DNA of 17,623 nucleotides from Parabacteroides sp. (GTDB lineage: Bacteria; Bacteroidota; Bacteroidia; Bacteroidales; Tannerellaceae), in contig JAHHQS010000078.1 of NCBI GenBank assembly GCA_020026285.1, positions 1-17,623 on the forward strand, in the 5' to 3' direction. Shown in pieces: positions 1 to 6,956 of this stretch (positions are counted from its first letter, which is position 1; the number at the start of each line of letters is the position of its first letter). The notes beneath the pieces were generated by a model that saw nothing but the letters and a program-made list of their open reading frames with translations, had not been told where the DNA came from and did no database searches. Position numbers and translations under genes: made by a program.

Positions 1-41
1 GTAGTCGGTTTCTGGTAATCTGTATGATTGAATTTCTGTTT

Positions 42-944
42 TTAGAATAATTTAGAAGGATATTCTCCAGCATCTACTAATGCCTGTATTTTGTCTACTA
101 CACCTTGACGGTCGGCAGCGTAAGTTACACCAAACCATTTAGAAGTTGTATCTAATACTTTGACAGTAGCAATACCTTTTGTAATTAATTCATTAACCAT
201 TAGAGGAATGAAGTATTCACATTTCAGGTTGCTGATATTTTCTTTCAAGAAACGAGCAAAATATTCTTCAGAATAAGTAAAATAGTCAGGAGTGAATCCC
301 CACATGTTCATAGAAACCGGAGTGTTTTCTTCTAGAACAACTTTTTCTCCGTTTTCATCTTTGAACTGTATGTCACCATCGATACGTTCAATAGCAGTAC
401 GTTCAACGACACCAGTAAGGAATGAATCCGCATTTGTTTCGCAAACACCGCGAGCAACAGAACCACTATCACTTAAAGTGTTACCAACCCGGTAACCAAC
501 CATGCAGTATTCGTTCTTCTTTCCATCCATGTTTGAAAGATATTTACCAAGAACTTCAAAACTGTCTCGGCCGTAAAAATCGTCAGCATTGATTACTGCA
601 AAAGGTTCTTTGATCACATTTTTACCCATCAAGACAGCATGGTTAGTTCCCCAAGGTTTCTGTCTTCCTTCTGGGCAAGTAAAGCCGGCTGGAAGATCAT
701 TTAAATCTTGGAATACTACTTCTACAGGAATATGGTTTTCATATTTGGCAACAATCTTTTCACGGAAATCTTTTTCAAATGATTTGCGGATAACAAATAC
801 CAATTTCCCGAAACCACCACGGATTGCATCGAAAATAGAATAATCCATGATTGTTTCACCATTAGGACCTAGGCCATCCAACTGTTTCAGACCACCATAA
901 CGGCTACCCATTCCGGCAGCCAATACAAATAATGTAGGTTTCAT
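42..944 (-). CDS. Sugar-phosphate nucleotidyltransferase (NTP_transferase family)
   Basis: 300-residue cytosolic nucleotidyltransferase of the kind that makes NDP-sugars from a sugar 1-phosphate and an NTP. The nucleotide-binding signature LAAGMGSRYGGLK lies at residues 8-20 at the N-terminus. The conserved KPWGTNHAVL segment (96-105) and an NADDFYG motif (119-125) with the expected metal-binding Asp follow, all typical of the GT-A-like fold. The C-terminal third has no left-handed beta-helix repeats, so this is not a GlmU-type fusion. The sugar and nucleotide specificity cannot be read from sequence; in some bacteria relatives work with a sugar kinase, but the downstream neighbour is outside the window. 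The gene has its own -7 box on the minus strand (982-989), 38 bases upstream of the ATG, so it need not depend on upp. The family call is firm, the substrate open. Confidence 0.85.
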   Translation of the reverse strand: MKPTLFVLAAGMGSRYGGLKQLDGLGPNGETIMDYSIFDAIRGGFGKLVFVIRKSFEKDFREKIVAKYENHIPVEVVFQDLNDLPAGFTCPEGRQKPWGTNHAVLMGKNVIKEPFAVINADDFYGRDSFEVLGKYLSNMDGKKNEYCMVGYRVGNTLSDSGSVARGVCETNADSFLTGVVERTAIERIDGDIQFKDENGEKVVLEENTPVSMNMWGFTPDYFTYSEEYFARFLKENISNLKCEYFIPLMVNELITKGIATVKVLDTTSKWFGVTYAADRQGVVDKIQALVDAGEYPSKLF

Positions 945-981
945 ATCGTTTAAATTTAAAATTTAATAATTTCTTTTTCTA

Positions 982-989
982 CAAAGATA
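982..989 (-). promoter_or_regulatory. Promoter -7 box for the nucleotidyltransferase gene
   Basis: On the minus strand the bases read TATCTTTG, an exact match to the Bacteroidetes -7 consensus TAnnTTTG, about 38 bases before the ATG at 944. No TTTG-like -33 element is visible at 19-21 bases upstream, so the assignment rests on the -7 box and its position. Confidence 0.5.
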
Positions 990-1060
990 CTTTAAAAATG
1001 AGGATTCCTAAATAAAAATTAAGGAATATATATTATCTGTTTTTTTGTAAAAAATGAATT

Positions 1061-1714
1061 TTATTCTTTTTCACCAAAAGCCAAATCTCCGGCATCCCCT
1101 AAACCGGGAACAATATAAGAGTGATCGTCTATCTCATCGTCCAAAGCAGCAATCCATATTGTCGTTCTGTCATTTGGCAATTTCTTCTGAATGTATTCAA
1201 CGGCCTGTCGGCTGGCTATAATTGAAGCAACATGGATATGAGTCGGTTTACCTTTTGTTAATAAAGCTTCGTAGGCTAATTCCATAGAACTTCCGGTAGC
1301 AAGCATGGGATCAGAAATGATTAATGTCTTGTCATCTAAACGTGGAGATGCAATATATTCAATATGTATGTCGAAATTTAGACGATCTTTATATTTTCGA
1401 TAGGCTGAAACAAACGCGTTTTCAGCAGAATCGAAATAACTTAAGAATCCTTGATGAAAAGGTAAACCGGCACGAAGAATAGTACTGATTACTATTTTGG
1501 AGTCGGGTAACATCATTGAAGCTGTTCCTAATGGGGAAGGAACATCTTTCTGGGTATATTCAAGACGTTTACTGATTTCGTATGAGATGATTTCTCCAAT
1601 TCTTTCAACATTCCGGCGAAAACGCATACTGTCTTTTTGAATTTTTACATCTCTAAGTTCAGCTACAAACTGATTTATAATAGAGTTTGTGGCACCAAGA
1701 TTGATTATTTCCAT
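1061..1714 (-). CDS. upp: Uracil phosphoribosyltransferase
   Basis: 217 residues, close to the usual length. The enzyme joins uracil to PRPP to form UMP in pyrimidine salvage and is cytosolic. The PRPP-binding loop is DPMLATGSS at 135-143, and the C-terminal uracil-binding segment is YIVPGLGDAGDLAFG (200-214), which separates UPRT from other phosphoribosyltransferases such as PyrR or Hpt. TILRAGLP (78-85) is the conserved upstream segment. The start at 1714 fits the family N-terminus, and a TAnnTTTG box lies 20 bases upstream. It diverges from thrS across a gap holding a phased dyad array. No uracil permease or PyrR-type attenuator is adjacent. Confidence 0.95.
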   Translation of the reverse strand: MEIINLGATNSIINQFVAELRDVKIQKDSMRFRRNVERIGEIISYEISKRLEYTQKDVPSPLGTASMMLPDSKIVISTILRAGLPFHQGFLSYFDSAENAFVSAYRKYKDRLNFDIHIEYIASPRLDDKTLIISDPMLATGSSMELAYEALLTKGKPTHIHVASIIASRQAVEYIQKKLPNDRTTIWIAALDDEIDDHSYIVPGLGDAGDLAFGEKE

Positions 1715-1734
1715 AGATATAAATATATATTGTA

Positions 1735-1742
1735 CAAATATA
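1735..1742 (-). promoter_or_regulatory. Promoter -7 box for upp
   Basis: The minus strand reads TATATTTG, matching TAnnTTTG, 20 bases upstream of the upp ATG. This predicts a short leader of roughly 10-15 nt. No convincing -33 TTTG is present at the expected distance. Confidence 0.5.
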
Positions 1743-1892
1743 GTAAAGTTGAACTATATATATTGTTATTATGATACTTTTTATGAAAAATAGTCTTTTT
1801 TACGGAAAGAAACGATTGGTGATATATAAAACTGGATAATAATTTAAGACCTTTTGGTAAAGGTTATTTCGGAAAGTAATATAGAGATTTGT

Positions 1893-1978
1893 CTTTCCAC
1901 CTTGGTGGAAAGAGTGAATCACCCTAGTGGAAAGAGTGGATCACCTGGGTGGAAAAGTCTTTCCACTGAGGTGGAAAG
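1893..1978. repeat. Array of four 20-bp dyads at an exact 22-bp period
   Basis: Four imperfect palindromes follow one another: CTTTCCACCTTGGTGGAAAG (1893-1912), TGAATCACCCTAGTGGAAAG (1915-1934), TGGATCACCTGGGTGGAAAA (1937-1956) and CTTTCCACTGAGGTGGAAAG (1959-1978). Each is separated by 2 bp and their centres lie at 1902.5, 1924.5, 1946.5 and 1968.5, so the period is exactly 22 bp, about two helical turns. The array is richer in G+C than the flanking DNA. It lies about 150 bp upstream of the upp -7 box and about 175 bp upstream of the thrS -7 box. The outer two dyads are the most symmetric; the inner two have a degenerate left arm (AATCACC or GATCACC). It could be a multi-site operator, a dispersed repeat, or a structured RNA if transcribed. 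The remainder of the 1715-2167 gap contains only the two promoter boxes and AT-rich sequence with no recognisable gene. Confidence 0.8.
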
Positions 1979-2152
1979 CTAAAAAGCTTTTGAGTTTTGA
2001 AAAATATATCAGGAGAAATTGTGAAAAAAGTCTTCTTGAAGCATAAAATAATTGAGGATGTTTACGGTATAGAGAGTATAAGTAAAGGAAACTCTTTTGT
2101 ATTCTTATAGAAAGTTTTATCAGAAAAATGTTTATCTCTTGGAAAAAGATAT

Positions 2153-2160
2153 TACCTTTG
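2153..2160 (+). promoter_or_regulatory. Promoter -7 box for thrS
   Basis: TACCTTTG matches TAnnTTTG exactly. Transcription from it would begin around 2165-2168, at or just before the upstream in-frame ATG at 2168. That makes the ATG at 2192 the better start, with a leader of about 25 nt. No clear -33 TTTG occurs at the right spacing. Confidence 0.5.
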
Positions 2161-2191
2161 TCGCTCGATGTACAAAAAAAGTGAACAGAAT

Positions 2192-4132
2192 ATGATTAAG
2201 ATTACATTTCCGGATAATTCCGTCAGAGAATATGCTGAAGGGACAACTGCATTACAGATTGCAGAAAGCATCAGCTCTCGTTTAGCGCAGGAAGTTTTAG
2301 CTGCAACAGTAAACGGTAAAGTCTGGGATATAACCCGTCCGATAAATGAGGACGCAGCTGTAAAACTGTTCAAGTGGGAAGATGAAGAAGGTAAGCATGC
2401 TTTCTGGCATTCTAGCGCCCACCTGATGGCTGAAGCTTTGCAGGAGTTGTACCCTGGCATCAAATTCGGTATCGGTCCGGCTATTGAAAATGGATTTTAT
2501 TATGATGTAGATCCAGGAGATGCTGTTATCAAAGATAGTGATTTCGCTGCTATTGAAGCTAAGATGATGGAGTTGGTAGCAAAGAAAGAACCTATCGTTC
2601 GTAAAGATATTTCAAAGGCAGATGCCTTGAAAATGTTTGGCGATCGTGGCGAAGAGTATAAAGTAGAGTTGATTAATGAATTGGAAGATGGAACCATTTC
2701 TACCTATACACAAGGTAATTTTACCGATTTGTGTCGTGGCCCACATATTCCAAATACATCTTATATAAAGGCTGTAAAAGTATTGAGTGCAGCCGGCGCT
2801 TATTGGCGTGGTGATGAAACAAGAAAGCAATTAGTGCGTTTGTATGCCGTTTCTTTCCCAAAGAAAAAATTGCTTGATCAGCATTTGGCTTTGTTAGAAG
2901 AAGCTAAGAAACGTGACCACCGTAAGATTGGAAAGGAACTTGACTTGTTCATGTTCTCTGATACAGTAGGAAAAGGATTGCCTATGTGGTTGCCAAGAGG
3001 AACTGCTTTACGTCTGCGTTTGCAGGAGTTCTTGCGCCGTATCCAGTCTCGTTACGATTATCAGGAGGTAATGTGCCCACCAATTGGTAATAAATTATTG
3101 TATATTACATCAGGACACTATGCTAAATATGGTAAAGATTCATTCCAGCCAATTCATACACCAGAAGAAGGCGAAGAATATTTCTTGAAACCAATGAACT
3201 GTCCTCATCATTGTATGATCTTTAAGAATTCTCCACGTTCATATAAGGATCTTCCTTTACGTCTGGCAGAATTTGGTACAGTTTGTCGTTATGAGCAGAG
3301 TGGTGAATTACACGGTTTGACTCGTGTACGTAGCTTTACTCAGGATGATGCTCATATTTTCTGTCGTCCGGATCAGGTGAAAGATGAATTTATCCGTGTA
3401 ATGGATATTATTTCAATTGTTTTCCGTTCTATGAACTTTGAAAACTTTGAAGCTCAGATTTCATTACGTGATCAGGTTAATCGTGAAAAATATATTGGTA
3501 GCGATGAAAACTGGGAAAAGGCAGAACGTGCAATTATTGAAGCTTGCGAGGAAAAAGGTCTTCCTGCTAAGATAGAATATGGTGAAGCAGCATTCTATGG
3601 TCCTAAATTGGACTTCATGGTGAAAGATGCTATTGGTCGTCGTTGGCAGTTAGGTACAATTCAGGTAGACTATAACTTGCCAGAACGTTTTGATTTGGAA
3701 TATACAGGCGAAGATAACAAGAAACATCGTCCGGTTATGATTCACCGTGCTCCATTTGGTTCAATGGAACGTTTCGTAGCTGTATTGATTGAACATACTG
3801 CAGGTAAGTTCCCATTGTGGCTGACTCCTGACCAGGCTGTTATTTTACCAATCAGCGAGCGCTTCAATGAATATGCAAATTCAGTAGCCAAAGAATTGAA
3901 ACAACGTAATGTTCGCGTTTTGGTTGATGACCGAAATGAGAAGATTGGACGTAAAATTCGCGACAATGAGATGAAAAGAATCCCATATATGCTGATTGTT
4001 GGTGAAAAAGAAGCAGAAAATGGTGAAGTTTCTGTAAGAAAACAGGGCGAAGGTGATAAAGGTTCAATGAAAATTGCTAACTTTGCAGCGCTTTTGAACT
4101 CAGAGGTTGAAGAAATGATCAATCGCTGGTAA
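2192..4132 (+). CDS. thrS: Threonyl-tRNA synthetase
   Basis: Class II synthetase that charges tRNA-Thr. From the start chosen here it is 646 residues, full length. Order: N-terminal TGS domain ([10 protein letters not shown] to about residue 60); editing (SAD) domain with HSSAH (HxxxH) and the later TDLCRGPH segment; catalytic core with MNCPHHC (zinc-binding Cys), the motif 2 region [25 protein letters not shown], and motif 3 [11 protein letters not shown]; and the C-terminal anticodon-binding domain starting near [11 protein letters not shown]. An in-frame ATG at 2168 would add eight residues (MYKKSEQN), but the -7 box at 2153-2160 places transcription start almost on that ATG, and as I recall Bacteroides ThrS begins MIKITFPD. 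It heads the thrS-infC-rpmI-rplT cluster. No T-box or other leader can fit upstream. Confidence 0.97.
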   Translation: MIKITFPDNSVREYAEGTTALQIAESISSRLAQEVLAATVNGKVWDITRPINEDAAVKLFKWEDEEGKHAFWHSSAHLMAEALQELYPGIKFGIGPAIENGFYYDVDPGDAVIKDSDFAAIEAKMMELVAKKEPIVRKDISKADALKMFGDRGEEYKVELINELEDGTISTYTQGNFTDLCRGPHIPNTSYIKAVKVLSAAGAYWRGDETRKQLVRLYAVSFPKKKLLDQHLALLEEAKKRDHRKIGKELDLFMFSDTVGKGLPMWLPRGTALRLRLQEFLRRIQSRYDYQEVMCPPIGNKLLYITSGHYAKYGKDSFQPIHTPEEGEEYFLKPMNCPHHCMIFKNSPRSYKDLPLRLAEFGTVCRYEQSGELHGLTRVRSFTQDDAHIFCRPDQVKDEFIRVMDIISIVFRSMNFENFEAQISLRDQVNREKYIGSDENWEKAERAIIEACEEKGLPAKIEYGEAAFYGPKLDFMVKDAIGRRWQLGTIQVDYNLPERFDLEYTGEDNKKHRPVMIHRAPFGSMERFVAVLIEHTAGKFPLWLTPDQAVILPISERFNEYANSVAKELKQRNVRVLVDDRNEKIGRKIRDNEMKRIPYMLIVGEKEAENGEVSVRKQGEGDKGSMKIANFAALLNSEVEEMINRW

Positions 4133-4182
4133 AAAGCAATTAATTAAATAAACAAATAACGAGGAGAATAAAACATTTTTGA

Positions 4183-4791
4183 ATGAAGATTGACAATTCA
4201 AAAGAGCAGTATAGAATAAATGAACGTATACGCGTTCGTGAAGTTCGTTTAGTGGGTGATAATGTTGAACAAGGAGTTTATCCGACATCACAGGCACTTA
4301 GAATCGCAGAAGATCAAGGATTAGATTTGGTCGAAATTTCACCAAATGCTGCGCCCCCCGTTTGTAGAGTGATAGATTATCAGAAGTTCCTCTACCAACA
4401 GAAGAAACGTCAGAAAGAACAGAAAGCAAAATCTGTAAAAGTCGTAGTGAAAGAAATTCGTTTCGGACCACAGACTGATGATCATGATTATGATTTCAAA
4501 TTGAAGCATGCTAAAGGTTTCTTGGAAGAAGGAGCTAAAGTTAAAGCTTATGTATTCTTTAAAGGACGTTCTATTTTGTTCAAGGAACAGGGTGAAGTTT
4601 TGTTGCTTCGTTTTGCTAATGATTTGGAAGATTATGGTAGAGTAGAACAAATGCCGGTTTTGGAAGGTAAGCGAATGATTATTATGCTATCACCCAAAAA
4701 AGGAGGTAATACTAAAACTGTAAAGAAACCAGTCGAAAAACCAGTTGAGAAGAAAGCTCCGGCTGAAAAAGAAACTGGAAATGAAAAGTAA
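4183..4791 (+). CDS. infC: Translation initiation factor IF-3
   Basis: 202 residues. IF-3 binds the 30S subunit, discriminates the start codon and prevents premature 50S joining. The N-domain begins QYRINERIR; the family signature near the N/C-domain linker is seen in [20 protein letters not shown] and the basic linker [12 protein letters not shown]; the C-domain includes [21 protein letters not shown] and [13 protein letters not shown]. About 25 C-terminal residues form a low-complexity Lys/Pro/Glu tail ([17 protein letters not shown]) not needed for the fold. The start is ATG, unlike the AUU used for autoregulation in enteric bacteria; a stop codon lies immediately upstream in frame (4180-4182), so no earlier start is possible. 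GAGGAG at 4161-4166 is 16 bases away, too far for an ordinary ribosome-binding site. It sits 50 bases after thrS. Confidence 0.97.
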   Translation: MKIDNSKEQYRINERIRVREVRLVGDNVEQGVYPTSQALRIAEDQGLDLVEISPNAAPPVCRVIDYQKFLYQQKKRQKEQKAKSVKVVVKEIRFGPQTDDHDYDFKLKHAKGFLEEGAKVKAYVFFKGRSILFKEQGEVLLLRFANDLEDYGRVEQMPVLEGKRMIIMLSPKKGGNTKTVKKPVEKPVEKKAPAEKETGNEK

Positions 4792-4794
4792 ATA

Positions 4795-4810
4795 ATTCTC
4801 ATTTGAGAAT
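4795..4810 (+). other. Small AT-rich hairpin between infC and rpmI
   Basis: ATTCTC (4795-4800) and GAGAAT (4805-4810) form a 6-bp stem around an ATTT loop directly after the infC stop codon, followed by a long A/T stretch up to rpmI. There is no real T-run directly behind it, so it is more likely a processing or stability element, or chance, than a terminator. Confidence 0.3.
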
Positions 4811-4848
4811 AAATATAATTTATTTATTAATTAAATATTTTTTGGAAA

Positions 4849-5046
4849 ATGCCTAAGATGAAGACTAATTCCGGTGCCAAAAAGAGGTTTGCCCTTACCG
4901 GAACAGGAAAGATCAAAAGAAAACACGCTTTTAAAAGTCACATTCTTACTAAGAAGACTAAAAAGCAGAAGAGAAATCTTACTCATACTGGTATTGTTGC
5001 TGGTGTTGATGTAAACAATGTAAAGAAACTTCTTTGCATGAAGTAA
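4849..5046 (+). CDS. rpmI: 50S ribosomal protein L35
   Basis: 65 residues, the normal L35 length. The protein is highly basic and starts with the family pattern [31 protein letters not shown]. It is part of the large ribosomal subunit. It lies 57 bases after infC and 101 bases before rplT, in the widely conserved infC-rpmI-rplT order. In enteric and Gram-positive bacteria this operon is repressed by L20 binding its mRNA. Here the only strong secondary structure is in the rpmI-rplT gap rather than before rpmI. Confidence 0.97.
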   Translation: MPKMKTNSGAKKRFALTGTGKIKRKHAFKSHILTKKTKKQKRNLTHTGIVAGVDVNNVKKLLCMK

Positions 5047-5084
5047 TTTTAATTAGCGAGTTTTTTTAAAGATTTTTATTAACC

Positions 5085-5130
5085 GAATGTCTTAGCAAAA
5101 AAGATCATCGAAATGATGACGCTAACATTC
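5085..5130 (+). promoter_or_regulatory. Candidate cis-regulatory stem-loop before rplT
   Basis: The RNA can fold as a bulged hairpin ending 17 bases before the rplT ATG. GAATG (5085-5089) pairs with CATTC (5126-5130). After a two-base UC bulge, TTAGC (5092-5096) pairs with GCTAA (5121-5125). Then comes an A-rich internal loop and an apical hairpin (ATCAT 5104-5108 with ATGAT 5113-5117, or a register-shifted alternative). There is no T-run behind it, so it is not a terminator. Its position suggests translational control of rplT, possibly by L20 itself; that is inference from position and from L20 autoregulation in other phyla. Confidence 0.5.
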
Positions 5131-5147
5131 AAAAACAGATTAGAATT

Positions 5148-5492
5148 ATGCCTAGATCAGTAAATCATGTTGCTTCAAGAGCAAAAAGAAAGCGGATTTT
5201 GAAACTTACCCGTGGTTATTACGGTGCTCGTAGAAATGTTTGGACCGTAGCAAAGAATACATGGGAAAAAGGTTTAACATATGCATTCCGTGACCGTCGT
5301 AACAAGAAACGTAACTTCCGTGCATTGTGGATTCAGCGTATTAATGCTGCTGCTCGTTTGGAAGGTATGTCTTACTCTCGTTTGATGGGCGCTTTGCACG
5401 CAGCAGGTATCGAAATCAATCGTAAGGTTTTGGCCGACTTGGCTGTTAACCATCCTGAAGCTTTCAAAGCAATCGTTGCTAAGGTAAAGTAA
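5148..5492 (+). CDS. rplT: 50S ribosomal protein L20
   Basis: 114 residues, the usual L20 size. The N-terminal basic extension [30 protein letters not shown] and the core segments [26 protein letters not shown] and [25 protein letters not shown] match the family throughout. L20 binds 23S rRNA early in 50S assembly, and in other bacteria it also represses its own operon by binding the mRNA. Here a bulged stem-loop ends 17 bases before its ATG. The gene is followed by an intrinsic terminator and then the Bacteroidales-1 RNA. Confidence 0.97.
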   Translation: MPRSVNHVASRAKRKRILKLTRGYYGARRNVWTVAKNTWEKGLTYAFRDRRNKKRNFRALWIQRINAAARLEGMSYSRLMGALHAAGIEINRKVLADLAVNHPEAFKAIVAKVK

Positions 5493-5513
5493 GAAGTATT
5501 AATTCTTAGGATA

Positions 5514-5550
5514 TAAAAGGCTGTCTCTCTAACCGGGAGATGGCCTTTTT
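5514..5550 (+). terminator. Intrinsic terminator after rplT
   Basis: AAAAGGC (5515-5521) pairs with GCCTTTT (5543-5549), and the inner GTCTC pairs with GAGAT, around a CT/AACCGG-type loop. A T-run completes the signal. It begins 22 bases after the rplT stop and closes the thrS-infC-rpmI-rplT unit before the next promoter. Confidence 0.85.
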
Positions 5551-5599
5551 GATTTTGAAAATATTTAATTTAATAGGGAAGTGAATTTTATTTGTTTTT

Positions 5600-5631
5600 C
5601 TTGCTTTATTTGAAATAAAAGATTATATTTG
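5600..5631 (+). promoter_or_regulatory. Promoter for the Bacteroidales-1 RNA
   Basis: CTTG (5600-5603, 3 of 4 to the -33 TTTG consensus), a 20-bp spacer, and TATATTTG (5624-5631), an exact TAnnTTTG. Expected transcription start is about 5636-5640, just before the first helix of the RNA. Confidence 0.7.
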
Positions 5632-5637
5632 CAATAC

Positions 5638-5878
5638 AATAAAACGGAATTAATGAGTTAAGCCGCACTTGTTCGATTGGGAAACTCATCAAAATATAAC
5701 AATTCCGAGACAAGCTTTTGTCGCTAATGGCGGGCCGCGCCCTTCGGGGTATGCTTAGCACGGCGGATTACAAAGGTGACGAGGCACTCAAATCCTGTCA
5801 TACGGAGTTTGTTCACATCTACGGTGCGGCTTTATTTTATACGAAGGACTATTCGAAAGAATGGTCCTTTGCTTTTTT
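5638..5878 (+). ncRNA. Bacteroidales-1 RNA (possible 6S RNA)
   Basis: A stand-alone structured RNA of about 240 nt in the 536-base gap between rplT and cysQ, with its own promoter and terminator. Visible helices are: CGGAATT 5645-5651 with AATTCCG 5701-5707, enclosing ATGAGTT 5653-5659 with AACTCAT 5683-5689; GACAA 5709-5713 with TTGTC 5718-5722; GCTAA 5723-5727 with TTAGC 5755-5759, topped by a CCC-UUCG-GGG hairpin (5740-5749); GGATT 5765-5769 with AATCC 5791-5795; and long-range AGCCGCAC 5661-5668 with GTGCGGCT 5824-5831. The Bacteroidales-1 motif is known for lying downstream of the L20 gene, having a Bacteroidetes promoter, and ending at a terminator; all three hold here. I recall, without certainty, a proposal that this family is the 6S RNA of the order, which would mean it binds RNA polymerase. 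The long-range closing helix would suit that. Ends are approximate. Confidence 0.8.
5844..5878 (+). terminator. Terminator of the Bacteroidales-1 RNA
   Basis: AAGGACTATTC (5844-5854) and GAATGGTCCTT (5859-5869) form an 11-bp stem with one T-G pair and a GAAA loop, followed by TGCTTTTTT. From here to cysQ (5879-6028) only AT-rich sequence and the cysQ -7 box are seen. Confidence 0.85.
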
Positions 5879-5995
5879 ATATCATTCAGTTCTTTATTCT
5901 GATATATTTATTTGATTCAATTCTGGAATAAATCTAAATATTCGTGCATAGATGTAAAAGTAGTTTGTGTGCATATATTTATATAATGTTTTTTG

Positions 5996-6003
5996 TATAT
6001 TTG
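5996..6003 (+). promoter_or_regulatory. Promoter -7 box for cysQ
   Basis: TATATTTG, an exact TAnnTTTG, 25 bases before the cysQ ATG. The -33 region is AT-rich without a TTTG at 19-21 bases. Confidence 0.5.
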
Positions 6004-6028
6004 TTGAATACTTATATATATTAATAAT

Positions 6029-6847
6029 ATGGATTTCGTAAATTACTTATATATTGCTATTCGTGCTGCATTAGATGCCGGTAAGTCAATCATGGATATC
6101 TATACAGATCCTGATTCTGATTTTGGAATTGAAAGAAAAGCAGATAATTCACCATTAACTTTGGCTGATAAAGCTTCTAATAAAATAATTGTTGCGGCAT
6201 TATCTGTTACTTCTATTCCTATCTTGAGTGAAGAAGAAAAGCAGATGCCTTATGAGGTTCGAAAGAAATGGGATACTCTTTGGATTGTTGATCCTCTTGA
6301 TGGAACGAAAGAGTTTATCAAGAAGAATGGTGAATTTACCGTCAATATAGCTTTGGTTCATAATCAGGTTCCTGTATTAGGTGTAATTTATGTTCCTGTC
6401 CGTAAAGAATTATATTTTGCTTGTGATTCAATAGGTGCATATAAACTGACTGATATAGATAGCTCGAATCAACCATCAATGGATGAAATGAGTAAAAATG
6501 CGACACGTTTGCCTAATGCTATGTCTCATCAGGGCATTGTAGTAATTGCTTCCAGATCGCATCAATCTGAAGAAACAAGCAGATATGTCGATAATCTGAG
6601 AAAACAAGGTCAACCTGTAACATTGATCAGCAGTGGAAGTAGTTTGAAAATTTGTCTGGTTGCAGAAGGTTCTGCAGATATTTATCCACGTTTTGCTCCA
6701 ACTATGGAATGGGATACTGCTGCGGGTCATGCGATAGCAAGATGTGCAGGATGTAATGTTTATTATATAGACGAAAAGACTCCTTTGAAATATAATAAGG
6801 AGGATCTTTTAAATCCTTGGTTTGTTGTAAAGCCGGAAAGTAGATAA
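6029..6847 (+). CDS. cysQ: 3'(2'),5'-bisphosphate nucleotidase
   Basis: 272 residues, inositol-monophosphatase superfamily. It hydrolyses PAP (3'-phosphoadenosine 5'-phosphate) to AMP and phosphate, removing the inhibitory by-product of PAPS-dependent sulfotransfer. Metal-binding motifs are complete: an acidic SEEEK (67-71), DPLDGTKEF (88-96) and the C-terminal EWDTAAGHA (227-235). The bulky insertion and GEFTVNIALV after the DPLDGT motif agree with CysQ rather than a plain inositol monophosphatase. It heads the sulfate-activation block, where a sulfotransferase four genes after the permease would generate PAP, so the context supports the specificity. It has its own -7 box and is separated by 109 bases from the permease. 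A weak hairpin (AAAAAC 6847-6852 with GTTTTT 6860-6865) just after its stop could end some transcripts. Confidence 0.9.
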   Translation: MDFVNYLYIAIRAALDAGKSIMDIYTDPDSDFGIERKADNSPLTLADKASNKIIVAALSVTSIPILSEEEKQMPYEVRKKWDTLWIVDPLDGTKEFIKKNGEFTVNIALVHNQVPVLGVIYVPVRKELYFACDSIGAYKLTDIDSSNQPSMDEMSKNATRLPNAMSHQGIVVIASRSHQSEETSRYVDNLRKQGQPVTLISSGSSLKICLVAEGSADIYPRFAPTMEWDTAAGHAIARCAGCNVYYIDEKTPLKYNKEDLLNPWFVVKPESR

Positions 6848-6917
6848 AAAACGTCGTCAGTTTTTCTAAATAATTGAACCAAAACGGAACTGCTTCTTAT
6901 TTTTCAAGAATTTTGTG

Positions 6918-6925
6918 TAAGTTTG
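6918..6925 (+). promoter_or_regulatory. Promoter -7 box for the permease-cysCDN transcript
   Basis: TAAGTTTG, an exact TAnnTTTG, lies 31 bases before the ATG at 6957. The gap after cysQ is 109 bases, enough for a separate promoter. No good -33 TTTG is seen, and the sequence between this point and cysC has no other likely start site. Confidence 0.45.
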
Positions 6926-6956
6926 CACTTTGTCTGAATAGAAGCAAAGGATATTC

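Noticed and set aside
1893..1978. CRISPR array
   Set aside because: The units are palindromic with 2-bp gaps and a 22-bp period; there are no 30-bp unique spacers and no cas genes.
1982..1991. AAAAGCTTTT palindrome just after the dyad array, considered as a terminator
   Set aside because: The stem is short and AT-only apart from GC, there is no T-run, and no gene reads into it. Its centre is 18 bp, not 22 bp, from the last dyad, so it is not a fifth unit.
1979..2152. T-box or attenuator leader for thrS
   Set aside because: No T-box consensus or threonine-rich leader peptide is visible, and the promoter box sits next to the gene, so this stretch is probably upstream of the transcript.
2168..2191. 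Start of thrS at 2168
   Set aside because: The predicted transcription start coincides with this ATG, and the added residues MYKKSEQN are not part of the TGS domain.
3742..4122. 126-codon open frame antisense to the end of thrS
   Set aside because: It is fully inside thrS, rich in Ser/Phe/Ile as expected of an antisense frame, and has no promoter or recognisable motif.
4161..4166. GAGGAG as a Shine-Dalgarno site for infC
   Set aside because: It is 16 bases from the ATG, too far, and this phylum rarely uses Shine-Dalgarno pairing.
5718..5915. Open frame of 65 codons downstream of rplT
   Set aside because: It lies within the Bacteroidales-1 RNA and runs through its terminator. Base pairing accounts for the sequence, and the translation (MSLMAGRALRG...) has no family features.
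6847..6866. Firm terminator after cysQ
   Set aside because: The stem is only six A-T-dominated pairs (AAAAAC with GTTTTT), so it is mentioned with cysQ and not listed as a separate feature.
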